Assembly: GCF_002280675.1 (NCBI RefSeq)
Contig: NZ_NCEN01000023.1
Location: 1 to 64,000 of the forward strand
Origin: Novosphingobium sp. 32-60-15
Lineage (GTDB): Bacteria > Pseudomonadota > Alphaproteobacteria > Sphingomonadales > Sphingomonadaceae
Direction: 5' to 3'
DNA: 64,000 nucleotides
The position numbers and the translations under genes were made by a program. The notes beneath the pieces are model-generated. The model saw only the letters and a program-made list of their open reading frames with translations. It made no database searches and was not told the DNA's origin. Below are positions 38,444 to 46,966 of the stretch, piece by piece (position 1 is the stretch's first letter; each line of letters begins with the position of its first letter).

Positions 38444-40825
38444 TCAGAACGTCTTGCGAACGGTGACACCCCATTCGCGCGGACGGCCCACGTTCGAATA
38501 GGACGTGCCTACGAACGAATATACAGCCTGGAAGCGCAGCGGCAGGAAGTAGTATTTGTTGAACACGTTCTGCACTTCCAACGAAACCGCAAGATCTTCA
38601 TCCGCATTCCGCCACGTTACCCGCGCATTGCCCAGCGTGATCGAAGGGTTGTATTGCAGCGGGCTAAACACGCCTGCAGTGATCAACCGGCCGATTGTTT
38701 GCTTGCCTGTGTAAGACAGATCGAAGCGCGGGGTAATCGAACCCGATGAGCCAAGATCGGCCTTGTACTGGATGCCGAAGCTGGCGCGCCATGCTGGCGT
38801 CGTGATCGGATCCTCAATACGCAGCGCGCCTTGTGCAGCAGCATCGATGCGCTTCCACTTGCCATCGATCCAGCTCAGCGAAGCATCGATGTCCAAGCCG
38901 GTAATCGGCGAGGCCGCAAATTCGGCTTCAAGTCCGTACATTTCGCCATCGCCAGCATTCTGGATGGCAGCGCAAGGGAACGGACCCGTGCCCGGAGCAA
39001 ATCCGTCAAGCACCGAACAATCGCCAATCGGCAGCTGGATATTCTTGTAATCGTTGTAGAACGCCGAAAGGTTCAGGCGAACTTTGCGATCAAACAAGTC
39101 GGTCTTCAAGCCCACTTCATATGCACGCAGCGTTTCGGGATCAAACGTGCCGTTTACCGCCTGGGTTTTGGTGAACGGACGCGCCGTAACACCACCGCCC
39201 TTGAAGCCGGTGCTGACCGTTGCATAAGCCAGCACTTCTGGGCTGAAGCGGTAGTCAACCGAAAGACGCCAATCGACTTTGTCGCCATCGTAATTGGCCA
39301 CGGTGCCATTCAGCGCGCCAACGCCGAAGATGTCGTTCAGAGTGCCGCCATCCCACTGCGTGCGCACGAACGTGTAGTCCTTGTGCTCCTTGGTATAGCG
39401 GATGCCGCCGGTCACGGTCATCGCTTCGGTCGGGTGGAAAATCACCGTACCGAATGCCGCCTTGCTGTTCGCGCGGACCGGATCGTTGCCCTGGAATTGC
39501 AGGAACAGCGACGGCACGCCAATTGGGACAATATAACGGATGTCCTGACGGGTGAAGTAGACCGACGTCTGGCTGTTATAGAACCCGCCAACGGTCCAAT
39601 CGATGGTGTCACCGATCTGGCCATTCAGGCGCAGTTCCTGACTGAAGAACTTGAAGTCCAGATCATTGATGCCAGCGCCGGCAATCAGGCTGTAGGGCGT
39701 GTAATCGTCGTCAGTGCCGAACACCTGATTGTATTTGCGGTACGCGGTGATCGCCTGAACGTTCAGATTGTCGCCAAGACCAACCGTCAGGTTGCTCGAT
39801 ACGCCCCAGCCTTCGAACTTCGTGGTGTTCGGGGCATAATACGCCTGCGTCGCCTGGCCGCCAGCAGGCATGTAGAAGCTGGCATAAGTGCAGAACCGGC
39901 CGCACGAAAAATCAACGCCGCCAGTCAGTGCAGGATTGGTCGCGCCTATAACGCCAGCGGCGTTGGTGCGGTTTTCATACGTGTAGTCACCAGTCACGAT
40001 CCAGTCGACATTGTCGTTTGGATTGTAACGCAGCGAACCGCGAATACCGGAGTAGTTCTTTTCGCCCAGCTTATCGACGACACAATCCGCGCCAGTCGAA
40101 GCAATGCCGCCAATGCCCAGTGGATTGCCCGGATTGGCACAGCCGAAATCGACCTGATCGACATAGCCTTCCTGACGCTTGTAAACGCCGGAAATGCGGG
40201 CGAAGAGGTTTTCGGTCAGTTCAAAGTTGGCCGTAGCGCGCATGTCAACGCGGTTGCGCGAACCGTAAGTGGCCTCAACCGTACCGCTGTTGCCAGCAGA
40301 TGGTTTCGCCGAGAACAGCTTGATGGCGCCACCGATCGAGTTACGTCCGGTGAGCGTACCCTGAGGGCCGCGCAGCACTTCGACGCGGTCAAGGTCGAGC
40401 AGATCCATCACGCTGCCAGTGAGCGTGGCGAAGTAAACGTCATCAATGTAGATGCCGACGCCGGGTTCATATGCGGGGTTGAAATCGTACTGCCCGATGC
40501 CACGGATATAGGCCGCCATCGACGAACCGAATGCGCCGCCCATTTGCGTCAATTGCACGTTCGGCGCTTGCGCAGCAATCTGCGAGATATCGGTCTGATT
40601 GCGCGAAGCCAGCAATGCTGCATCAACCGCCGTGATGGAAAGCGGAGTATCTTGCAGACGCTGCTCGCGGAACTGCGCGGTCACGACGATTTCGTTGGTA
40701 GTCGGCGCCTGATCCGCCTGCGCTTCTTGCGCAAACGCAGATGTGGTGGCACCAAGTGCCAATGCTGCGGTGCTTGCTGCACCAAACAGGCGCACAATCG
40801 ATGCGGTACGTGTGGCTATTGCCAT
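38444..40825 (-). CDS. TonB-dependent outer-membrane receptor
   Basis: A 793-residue receptor. The signal peptide ends at TSAFAQEAQ, a TonB-box-like NEIVVTAQFREQ follows, and then the plug domain with VYIDDVYFATLTG-type IYIDDV and DRVEVLRGPQGTLTGRNSIGGAI. The rest is a beta barrel ending in VTVRKTF. Receptors with this beginning are abundant in sphingomonads, and some import aromatic compounds. Its setting among aromatic catabolic genes and a MarR regulator suggests uptake of a lignin-type or stilbene-type molecule; this is inferred from context. AAGGGAGAGG precedes the ATG. Confidence 0.94.
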   Translation of the reverse strand: MAIATRTASIVRLFGAASTAALALGATTSAFAQEAQADQAPTTNEIVVTAQFREQRLQDTPLSITAVDAALLASRNQTDISQIAAQAPNVQLTQMGGAFGSSMAAYIRGIGQYDFNPAYEPGVGIYIDDVYFATLTGSVMDLLDLDRVEVLRGPQGTLTGRNSIGGAIKLFSAKPSAGNSGTVEATYGSRNRVDMRATANFELTENLFARISGVYKRQEGYVDQVDFGCANPGNPLGIGGIASTGADCVVDKLGEKNYSGIRGSLRYNPNDNVDWIVTGDYTYENRTNAAGVIGATNPALTGGVDFSCGRFCTYASFYMPAGGQATQAYYAPNTTKFEGWGVSSNLTVGLGDNLNVQAITAYRKYNQVFGTDDDYTPYSLIAGAGINDLDFKFFSQELRLNGQIGDTIDWTVGGFYNSQTSVYFTRQDIRYIVPIGVPSLFLQFQGNDPVRANSKAAFGTVIFHPTEAMTVTGGIRYTKEHKDYTFVRTQWDGGTLNDIFGVGALNGTVANYDGDKVDWRLSVDYRFSPEVLAYATVSTGFKGGGVTARPFTKTQAVNGTFDPETLRAYEVGLKTDLFDRKVRLNLSAFYNDYKNIQLPIGDCSVLDGFAPGTGPFPCAAIQNAGDGEMYGLEAEFAASPITGLDIDASLSWIDGKWKRIDAAAQGALRIEDPITTPAWRASFGIQYKADLGSSGSITPRFDLSYTGKQTIGRLITAGVFSPLQYNPSITLGNARVTWRNADEDLAVSLEVQNVFNKYYFLPLRFQAVYSFVGTSYSNVGRPREWGVTVRKTF

Positions 40826-40866
40826 ATCCCCTCTCCCTTAAAGTCTTCTACGAGACTGTCTTGAAT

Positions 40867-40889
40867 GATTGTTAGTAAGGCATACTAAT
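40867..40889 (+). promoter_or_regulatory. Candidate MarR operator, copy 1
   Basis: This 23-base site contains the perfect dyad TTAGTA-N5-TACTAA at 40872-40888. It matches the site at 42282-42304 (read on the other strand) at 19 of 23 positions. It lies 42-64 bases before the TonB receptor start, in the divergent region shared with the MarR gene. Confidence 0.6.
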
Positions 40890-40904
40890 TTACGCTTTGC
40901 AAGC

Positions 40905-40918
40905 CTAACATTTGCTAA
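40905..40918 (-). promoter_or_regulatory. Candidate operator, TAACAAATGTTAG box 2
   Basis: On the minus strand the site reads TTAGCAAATGTTAG, one base different from box 1 at 38348-38361. It is about 80 bases before the TonB receptor ATG. Confidence 0.5.
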
Positions 40919-41014
40919 GCTCACGCAAGCCTGTCGGTGATGCAAAAAGTCCACACAGCGCAGCGCCACAAGCAGCCCTCTTGCCCACAGCGGTGAACAA
41001 GGCGATAATTGGCC

Positions 41015-41521
41015 ATGACCAATACCGCGCCATCCCTTGCGACACCCAACCCAGCCATACCCCGCCCCGCGCATGCCGATCTTGCAATCGACAGCGAAGT
41101 CGCTTTGCTGATCGATTTGCTGAAGCTTGGCACATTCATCGGCGGGCCAATGCGCGAAGGCGTGGCCGATCCTATGGGTATCACACCCACAGACTTGCGC
41201 ATTGTGCTGGCATTGGGCGGCGAAGGCGAATTGGCCGGCCACGAATTGTCCGATATCATGGGCGTGGCCCCCATGAACGTCAGCCGTGCGGTAACCAGCC
41301 TCATCCAGCGCGGACTGGTTGAGCCGGGGCTTGACCAGACAAACCGCCGCCGCAAACCCGTGCGCCTGAGCGATGAAGGGCAAGCGCTTTTTTCCCGCAC
41401 GCTGCCCATCATGGCCAAAGTCAGCGCCGACCTGTTCAAGGGCGTCCCTGTGCGTGATCGCGAAGCCTTCCGGCGGACAGCAGCCACGGTGCTGGGCCGG
41501 ATCGGGCGCCTCACCCCCTGA
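41015..41521 (+). CDS. MarR family transcriptional regulator
   Basis: A 168-residue winged-helix regulator. ELSDIMGVAPMNVSRAVTSLIQRGLVEPGLDQTNRRRKPVRLSDEG spans the recognition helix and the beta wing with the conserved Asp-Arg-Arg area, and long dimerisation helices flank it. MarR proteins of catabolic clusters usually repress until they bind an aromatic ligand or its CoA ester. It is divergent from the TonB receptor gene and convergent with the second NTF2-like gene. The paired 23-base sites on either side of it are its likely targets. Confidence 0.9.
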   Translation: MTNTAPSLATPNPAIPRPAHADLAIDSEVALLIDLLKLGTFIGGPMREGVADPMGITPTDLRIVLALGGEGELAGHELSDIMGVAPMNVSRAVTSLIQRGLVEPGLDQTNRRRKPVRLSDEGQALFSRTLPIMAKVSADLFKGVPVRDREAFRRTAATVLGRIGRLTP

Positions 41522-41540
41522 CTGCCTGTCCGCCTGACCT

Positions 41541-42260
41541 TCAAGGCCACTTCTTTTGCAGGCTGGTAAAGTCGCCAATGGCAAAAGCTTTGGCAAGAAC
41601 CGGGTGCGCAAAGCTCATCGGCACTTCTTGCCGGTGCGGCCATGTCTGGCGCAGTTCCTTTTCCGGTAGGAGCACATCGGGGCCAATGGGATTTTCGGGG
41701 AAGCAAACCGCCGCAGGCTGCAAATGTGCAATGGTCTTGGCCCAGCCCGTTTCATAATCGGCCTGCCACTGCATCATGTAATCGAGTCGCTTGATCTTCC
41801 AGACGCCGTCTTCCTTGACGTAGTCGTTTTCATAAATGCCGGATTCCCAAAACTGCTGGGGCACGCCTTCAGGCTTGGCGCTCACAATGTCGTCGTGCCA
41901 GCCACCGGCCAGGATGCCCCGGAACCGCCCTTGCGCGCTTTGTCCGTCAGGCGAAATCGTGATGACGTCCTGCAATTGAAAGTGATCCAGCAACAATCCG
42001 TGCACCGGGCCTCTGCGCCCATCGGTGAACAGGTTCTGGAACCACGTCCCGTAAAGCCGCATCACCCCTGCATAACCGCGATATTCGCCCGAGAGGAAAA
42101 CCACCGCGCCATCTTTGGCAAACAAACCAGCCACTTCCTCGGGTCGGTTGTAATCGATGTAATAGCCATAGGCCCACTGCAACCGCCGGATTGCGTTAAG
42201 GTCTTCCAGCTCTGTCACACGCGCTTCAAGCGCGGCAAAGCGGCTTTCGGTATCGGACAT
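41541..42260 (-). CDS. NTF2/SnoaL-like protein, long form
   Basis: A 239-residue protein. An N-terminal coiled segment (ESRFAALEARVTELEDLNAIRRLQWAYGYYIDYNRPEEVAGLF) leads into a SnoaL-4-type domain with GLLLDHFQLQDVITISPDGQSAQGRFRG and YENDYVKEDGVWKIKRLDYMMQW. This N-terminal pattern is common among sphingomonad and actinobacterial catabolic clusters. GGGAGAG precedes ATG 42260; a longer frame would cross the operator and overlap the divergent SDR. No reaction can be assigned. Confidence 0.82.
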   Translation of the reverse strand: MSDTESRFAALEARVTELEDLNAIRRLQWAYGYYIDYNRPEEVAGLFAKDGAVVFLSGEYRGYAGVMRLYGTWFQNLFTDGRRGPVHGLLLDHFQLQDVITISPDGQSAQGRFRGILAGGWHDDIVSAKPEGVPQQFWESGIYENDYVKEDGVWKIKRLDYMMQWQADYETGWAKTIAHLQPAAVCFPENPIGPDVLLPEKELRQTWPHRQEVPMSFAHPVLAKAFAIGDFTSLQKKWP

Positions 42261-42281
42261 TTCGACTCTCCCAATCGCATT

Positions 42282-42304
42282 ATTTGTATGTAATACTAAC
42301 AATC
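42282..42304 (-). promoter_or_regulatory. Candidate MarR operator, copy 2
   Basis: Read on the minus strand it begins GATTGTTAGTA and continues to CATAC, identical to copy 1 at these 16 positions apart from a 3-base centre. It lies in the 72-base divergent gap between the long NTF2-like gene and the SDR gene, so it could control both. Confidence 0.6.
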
Positions 42305-42332
42305 TGGAGAGCGATTGCGAGAGGAAAAAAGC

Positions 42333-43250
42333 ATGGGCAACTGGACGGGACAAGTGGCGTTCGTCACCGGAGGCGTAACCGGCATCGGGCTTGGGATCGC
42401 GCAGGCGTTAAGCGATGCCGGGCTGCGGCTCGCGCTCAGCTATCGCAACGAAGACCACCGCGCGCAAACGGCCGAATGGTTCGCCGCAAACGGGCGCGAA
42501 GCCCCGCTGTTTGTCAATCTTGACGTGACTGACCGCGCCGCATTTGCCGATGCTGCCGCGCAAGTGGAATCCCGCTTCGGTGCGGTCCACGTACTGGTCA
42601 ACAACGCCGGCGTCAGCGTGTTCGGCCCCAGCGATGAGGCCAGCTACGCCGATTATGACTGGATCATGGGCGTCAACTTTGGCGGCGTGGTCAATGGCCT
42701 CGTCAGCTTCCTGCCCCGGATCAAGGCGGCAAGCGGGCTGCGCCATGTCGTCAATGTCGCCTCGATGGCGGCGTTCCTGCCGGGACCGCAAGCAGGCATT
42801 TACACCGCCAGCAAGTTTGCCGTGCGCGGGTTGACGGAATCACTGCGTTACAACCTTGCCCCGCATGGCATCGGCTGCTCCCTTTGCTGCCCGGCGCTCA
42901 CCCGCACCAATGCCTGGGATTCAGCGCTCAAGCGGCCTGCCGCGTTTGGCGATAGCGGTTTCGCCCCTGCTGACCGGACTGAACTGGAACAATTCGGCAC
43001 CGCATTCGAAGCAGGTATGGACCCATATGAAGTCGGCCAGAAGGTTTTCCGCGGCATGGCCCGCAACGATGGCCTGATCTTCACACACCCCGAATTTGCC
43101 GACGACTTCCGTGAAATCTACGAAACATCGCTCGCCGCGCTGCCGCAGGAAGAGGCACCGCCTGCGCGTTTGCACATCGAACGCCTCCGCCGCGAAGCGA
43201 TGAAGGCTGCCGAGGCCGGGCAAATCGTCCGGCTCGACGACCTGACCTGA
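42333..43250 (+). CDS. Short-chain dehydrogenase/reductase
   Basis: A 305-residue SDR with TGGVTGIGLGIAQAL at the cofactor site, NLDVTDRAAF, LVNNAGVSVFGPSD, Ser in NVASMAAFLPG, and YTASK. The last 60 residues (EIYETSLAALPQEEAPPARLHIERLRREA) form a helical extension beyond a standard 250-residue SDR. AGAGGA precedes ATG 42333. It is divergent from the long NTF2-like gene and followed by a dienelactone-hydrolase-like gene. Confidence 0.88.
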   Translation: MGNWTGQVAFVTGGVTGIGLGIAQALSDAGLRLALSYRNEDHRAQTAEWFAANGREAPLFVNLDVTDRAAFADAAAQVESRFGAVHVLVNNAGVSVFGPSDEASYADYDWIMGVNFGGVVNGLVSFLPRIKAASGLRHVVNVASMAAFLPGPQAGIYTASKFAVRGLTESLRYNLAPHGIGCSLCCPALTRTNAWDSALKRPAAFGDSGFAPADRTELEQFGTAFEAGMDPYEVGQKVFRGMARNDGLIFTHPEFADDFREIYETSLAALPQEEAPPARLHIERLRREAMKAAEAGQIVRLDDLT

Positions 43251-43332
43251 AAGGCACGCACCAAGGCGCTTGCAGGCTTTGGCTGCTCCGCTATCGTGAG
43301 CGCCGGACGGATACCAAAGGAACGCCAAGCCC

Positions 43333-44217
43333 ATGTGCGATGAGATGACCGAAGCCGAAAATGCCGCGTGGGCGCGTAACAAGGGCCTGAACCGCCGGGA
43401 TTTCGCCACCATGGGCGCAAGTGCAGCGGCCTTGTCCATGCTTCCGGGCTGCACCACCGCCAGCGAGGCCAGCGGCCCTGTCACGATGAGCCGCACGGTG
43501 ACGATCGACACGCCCGATGGCAAAGCCGATGCCTTCTTCGTCTATCCCTCAAAGGGCAAACATCCCGCCGTGATCATGTGGCCCGACATCGCTGGCTTGC
43601 GTGATGCCTATATCCGCATGGGCACGCGGCTGGCGACAGCGGGCTTTGCCGTGCTGGTGGTCAACCAGTATTACCGGTCAAGCCCTGCACCGATCATGGG
43701 TTCGCTCATGGAATGGCGCACACCCGAAGGCCGCGAAAAGCTGCAACCGATGATCGCCAAAATCTCGCCTGCAGGTACCATCGCCGATGCTGGCGCTTTC
43801 GTGGCCTGGCTCGATGGCCAAAAGGAAGTCGATACCAAAAAGCGCATCGGCTCATGCGGCTATTGCATGGGTGGCCCGTTCACCGTGCGCACCGCTTTTG
43901 CCAATCCGGCCCGCGTGGGTGCCGCAGCATCGTTCCACGGCGCAGGCCTTGCAGGCGATAGCCCCGACGCCCCCAGCAAGCTGATGGCAAAGACCAAGGC
44001 CGCCTACCTCATCGCCATCGCCAAAAACGATGATGAACGCGCGCCGGATGAAAAGACCGCCCTTCGCGCCGCCGCCGATGCCGCAGGCCGCCCCGCCGAA
44101 ATCGAAGTCTACCCCGCCCAGCACGGCTGGTGCACCGTAGACGCCCCGGTCTACGACCGCGAACAGGCCGAAAAGGCCTGGGGCCGGATGCTGGCGCTCT
44201 TCGCGGCGAATTTGTGA
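43333..44217 (+). CDS. Dienelactone hydrolase family protein, exported
   Basis: A 294-residue alpha/beta hydrolase. A twin-arginine-like start (NRRDFATMGASAAALSMLPGC) suggests Tat export and possibly a lipid-modified Cys. The catalytic Cys is in SCGYCMGGPF, Asp in AKNDDERAPDE, and His in YPAQHGWCTVD, as in dienelactone hydrolases. Periplasmic DLH-like enzymes may cleave esters or lactones rather than take part in the classical chlorocatechol path. It follows the SDR gene by 82 bases. Confidence 0.88.
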   Translation: MCDEMTEAENAAWARNKGLNRRDFATMGASAAALSMLPGCTTASEASGPVTMSRTVTIDTPDGKADAFFVYPSKGKHPAVIMWPDIAGLRDAYIRMGTRLATAGFAVLVVNQYYRSSPAPIMGSLMEWRTPEGREKLQPMIAKISPAGTIADAGAFVAWLDGQKEVDTKKRIGSCGYCMGGPFTVRTAFANPARVGAAASFHGAGLAGDSPDAPSKLMAKTKAAYLIAIAKNDDERAPDEKTALRAAADAAGRPAEIEVYPAQHGWCTVDAPVYDREQAEKAWGRMLALFAANL

Positions 44218-44231
44218 GAATTGCCGCAGAT

Positions 44232-44375
44232 CTAGGGTCAGGACCTATTAATCCCGCCTTCGAGGCGCCGGAATGGCGAACATATCGGACGGACAGGTGC
44301 GCCGGGAAGGCTGGTTGCCTTTCCAAGCACTTTGCCTCAAACCTCGAAGGCGGGATTAATAGGTCCTGACCCTAG
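44232..44375. mobile_element. 144-bp palindromic element (MITE-like), unclassified
   Basis: Perfect 34-base terminal inverted repeats, 44232-44265 and 44342-44375, begin and end with CTAGGGTCAGGACC / GGTCCTGACCCTAG. The 76-base centre can itself form hairpins (CGCC-GGAAT-GGCG and GGAAGGC...GCCTTTCC). There is no open frame and no obvious target duplication. The shape is that of a non-autonomous mobile element or a structured RNA. Confidence 0.6.
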
Positions 44376-44698
44376 TTCCCGCGCCTGAAAATCACGACAC
44401 TATTGCGTCTCCCCGGGCTTGACCCGGGGTCCCACTTTGCTTTGCAGGGCATTATAAAAACACCAGCCCGCACAAAACACAAAGCCCCCGCGCCTCCCCT
44501 CTCTTCCCCGCGTCTCTGCGTGAAATCCCCTCAGTCAAAGATTTCACGCAGAGACGCAGAGAAGAAGCAGAGACGCTGGGGGACGTTAATGAAATTACAG
44601 TGATCGGTGCGAAAACGCCTAAACCAGCCGCCAGACCTATCGTCGCCCCGGGCTTGACCCGGGGGCCCGCTTCTTTGCAACATTGCACTAGCCAGGAA
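44376..44698. repeat. Intergenic gap with repeat clusters
   Basis: No gene was found. CCCGGGCTTGACCCGGGG-type palindromes lie at about 44410-44431 and 44645-44667. A tight inverted pair of the 'CGCAGAG' family (CGCGTCTCTGCGTGAAATC against GATTTCACGCAGAGACGC) spans about 44508-44560. Confidence 0.65.
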
Positions 44699-45109
44699 TC
44701 ACCCGGCTAGCGGTGTGCCCGTGCCCAAAGCGGAGCCGCGCAACAACTCGCCCTTCCACTTGGTCAGACCCATAACCAGCCGTTCCGATTTCTCGACATA
44801 AGGGCCGGTAAAGATCTGCTCGGCACCGGGCTGATTGCCCTTTTCCACATTTGCCAGAACATCGCCTGCAAGCTGGTGGAACTCTGCATGAAGACGGCGG
44901 ATGACCTGATACGGCTTTCCGGGGCGCGTATCTGCATCAATCGTCTGGCCATAAAGCCACTTGCCGAACGCACACTTGTCATCGCAGCGCGCGGTGCTTG
45001 AATGGACGTCGCCAGCGCCCGAACTGATGGCCGTGCGCAGCCGCATTTTCCACATTCCATGCGCACCGATGGCATCGTTGATTTCTTTGATCATGTTCTG
45101 GGTGCGCAT
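44699..45109 (-). CDS. CZB (chemoreceptor zinc-binding) domain protein
   Basis: A 136-residue stand-alone CZB-domain protein. The signature Cys segment is CDDKCAFGKWLYG, with His ligands in INDAIGAHGMWK and LHAEFHQLAGD, making the usual 3-His/1-Cys zinc site. CZB domains sense zinc or oxidants and usually regulate chemoreceptors or cyclases. This one is free-standing and could act in trans. No receptor is adjacent, though a methyl-accepting protein lies 13 kb away. AAGGA lies 8 bases before ATG 45109. Confidence 0.88.
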   Translation of the reverse strand: MRTQNMIKEINDAIGAHGMWKMRLRTAISSGAGDVHSSTARCDDKCAFGKWLYGQTIDADTRPGKPYQVIRRLHAEFHQLAGDVLANVEKGNQPGAEQIFTGPYVEKSERLVMGLTKWKGELLRGSALGTGTPLAG

Positions 45110-46046
45110 CCGCCTGGTCCTTACCGTTCTCTTCTGCGCCCCCAGTAGCCAACACAGATTTTGAAATTCGCATCAATCATGCTTTGCAAATGCGAAAATC
45201 CCCATACGAACTAATGCGGATAAGGCGTGTCGTTACACAACAAAAAGCCCCCTACTCTTCAGAAGAGGGGGTTGGGGGTGGTGGAGTTCAAGAACGATGG
45301 CCTGCAAAAACTTGCTCCCGCACGGCCACACAGTGTGCATCTCAAAGGTTCAAAGTTTTCACGCAGAGGCGCAGATAAGAAGCAGAGACGCGGAGGGCGT
45401 TAAAGCGGGATGACGTAAAACTCACTCAGATCTCCGTTCGTGTCGAGCGAAGTCGAGACACTTTGCGCGGTGTCTCGACTTCGCTCGACACGAACGGGAC
45501 TTGTTTTGGATCAGTGTGAAATCATCACAATCTAAAGCAATTACAGTGACAAGTGCGAAAATCCCTAAACCAGCCACCCCGCCTCTCGTCGCCCCGGGCA
45601 TGACCCGGGGTCAGGCTTTGCTTCGCAGGGCGCTATAAACACGCCAGGCCGCCCAAAAACAAAAAGCCTCCGCGTCTCTGCGTGAACCCGAAAGCCCCCC
45701 CTTAGAGCAAAACTTTTGACCCTGAGCCTCTTTGGTCATCGCCCCCATCGGCACCGTAAAGTCCAAATTCCGTCATGCTGAACTTGTTTCAGCATCCATT
45801 TCTCCCCACAAACCGCCGTGTGACTGGATGGATGGCCCCCGGATCAAGTCCGGGGTGACGAAGCAGGGGTAACGTATGTGGACGGGATACTCGCCAAACC
45901 AGTTCAGCATGACGAAAGTGCAAAAACCTTATGCAAATGGGATACCTGCCACTTTGTGTCAGGGGATTTCAGTCGCAGCGTGAAGGGTTTGCAAACCTGT
46001 CGTGCATTCAAACGCTATAATTCCCGCTGAGAAGCAAACGAACGCG
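45110..46046. repeat. 940-base gene-free region made largely of repeats
   Basis: No coding sequence was recognised. From left to right it holds a hairpin CCCCCTACTCTTC/GAAGAGGGGG (about 45250-45273), a 'CGCAGAG' arm (about 45357-45398), and the perfect palindrome 45434-45497. It then has CCCCGGGCATGACCCGGGG (about 45592-45611), an opposite 'CGCAGAG' arm (about 45668-45688), GTCATGCTGAAC...GTTCAGCATGAC type arms (about 45773-45795 and 45900-45914), and CCCGGATCAAGTCCGGGGTGACG (about 45838-45860). Confidence 0.7.
45434..45497. repeat. Perfect 27-bp inverted repeat
   Basis: The arm 45434-45460 (CCGTTCGTGTCGAGCGAAGT...) is exactly repeated in reverse at 45471-45497 around a 10-base loop. The same arm is found at 52757-52784 inside a coding sequence, and its first part at 13447-13463. 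Confidence 0.9.
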
Positions 46047-46964
46047 TCACGCCCCCCGCAGCATCTCGACATTTTCTTCAATCATCTGCCGCACAGACCG
46101 CGCCGTGCGTCCTGTCAGGCGCTCCACATCATCGGTGCAAAGCTCCAGAAAGCCCTCGCGGATCGCCTGACCGAACGTCACCATATCATCGCTGTTCCAC
46201 GGAATGCCGTTCACCTCGGCATCATCCACCGGACGGCGCGGGATGCCCATTGCGTCAAACATCGCATATTGGCCATCATCATCCAGCGAGACATATTCGA
46301 GCGGCTTTCCGGTAATTTCCGCCATCAGCGCGGTCACCTCGCGGAACGTCTGCAATTGCGGGCCGGTAATATTGTACGTCCGGTTCTCATGGCCCTCGCC
46401 TGAAAGCACCGCGACCGCGCTGGCAATGCAGTCATCGCGCCAGACCATCGCCTCGCGGCCCTCGCCCGCGTTGGAAAACCACTTGCCGGTCTGCATCACG
46501 CCAATGCCCGCCATCAGGATCATCGCATCGGCATAGTGCGCATCGCGCAGCATCGTCCACGCACAGCCGCTGGCCTTCATCAGCGCTTCGGTTTCAATGT
46601 GGTCGTGGCGCACTTCGGCAGGGTTGGCCGGATCATCAATACCGATAAAGCTGGTATAGACGATGTGCTGCACGCCCGCGCTTGCCGCAGCATCAATCGC
46701 CGCCTTATGCTGCACCACGCGCGCGCCCACGCGAGTGCCCGAAATCAGCAGCATTTTGTCCGCGCCCTGCACCGCCGCGGCCAGCGTTTCGGGCTTGTCG
46801 AAATCGCCATAGCGCACATCGCAGCCTTGGGCCGCGCGCTCGGCCAGCTTTTCCGGCTTGCGCGTGATCAGGATCAGGTCAGCCGCACGTCCTTGCGCAA
46901 TCAACGCATCGGTCACGCCACGACCATAATTGCCCGAAGCGCCGGTGATGACGATCTTGCCCAT
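46047..46964 (-). CDS. NmrA-like NAD(P)-binding protein
   Basis: A 305-residue atypical SDR of the NmrA/NAD(P)-dependent epimerase-like group. It has KIVITGASGNYGRGVTDALIAQG at the N-terminus, LITRKPEKLAERAAQG, and HIVYTSFIGID, without the standard YxxxK pair in the usual place. Related proteins reduce quinones or phenylcoumaran-type ethers, which would fit an aromatic operon, but the assignment is open. It starts two bases after the stop of the stilbene dioxygenase gene; ATG 46964 is chosen over a TTG two codons earlier. Confidence 0.82.
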   Translation of the reverse strand: MGKIVITGASGNYGRGVTDALIAQGRAADLILITRKPEKLAERAAQGCDVRYGDFDKPETLAAAVQGADKMLLISGTRVGARVVQHKAAIDAAASAGVQHIVYTSFIGIDDPANPAEVRHDHIETEALMKASGCAWTMLRDAHYADAMILMAGIGVMQTGKWFSNAGEGREAMVWRDDCIASAVAVLSGEGHENRTYNITGPQLQTFREVTALMAEITGKPLEYVSLDDDGQYAMFDAMGIPRRPVDDAEVNGIPWNSDDMVTFGQAIREGFLELCTDDVERLTGRTARSVRQMIEENVEMLRGA

Positions 46965-46966
46965 GG

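Noticed and set aside
38831..40864. 677-codon plus-strand frame opposite the TonB receptor gene
   Set aside because: Antisense of a well-supported receptor; no domain, no ribosome site.
44232..44375. The 144-bp element as a simple transcription terminator
   Set aside because: 34-base perfect arms with a structured 76-base centre are far larger than a terminator, and there is no T-run after the stem.
45110..46046. Possible CRISPR array in the repeat-rich gap
   Set aside because: The repeats are of several families, inverted rather than direct, and have no regular spacer length; no cas genes are near.
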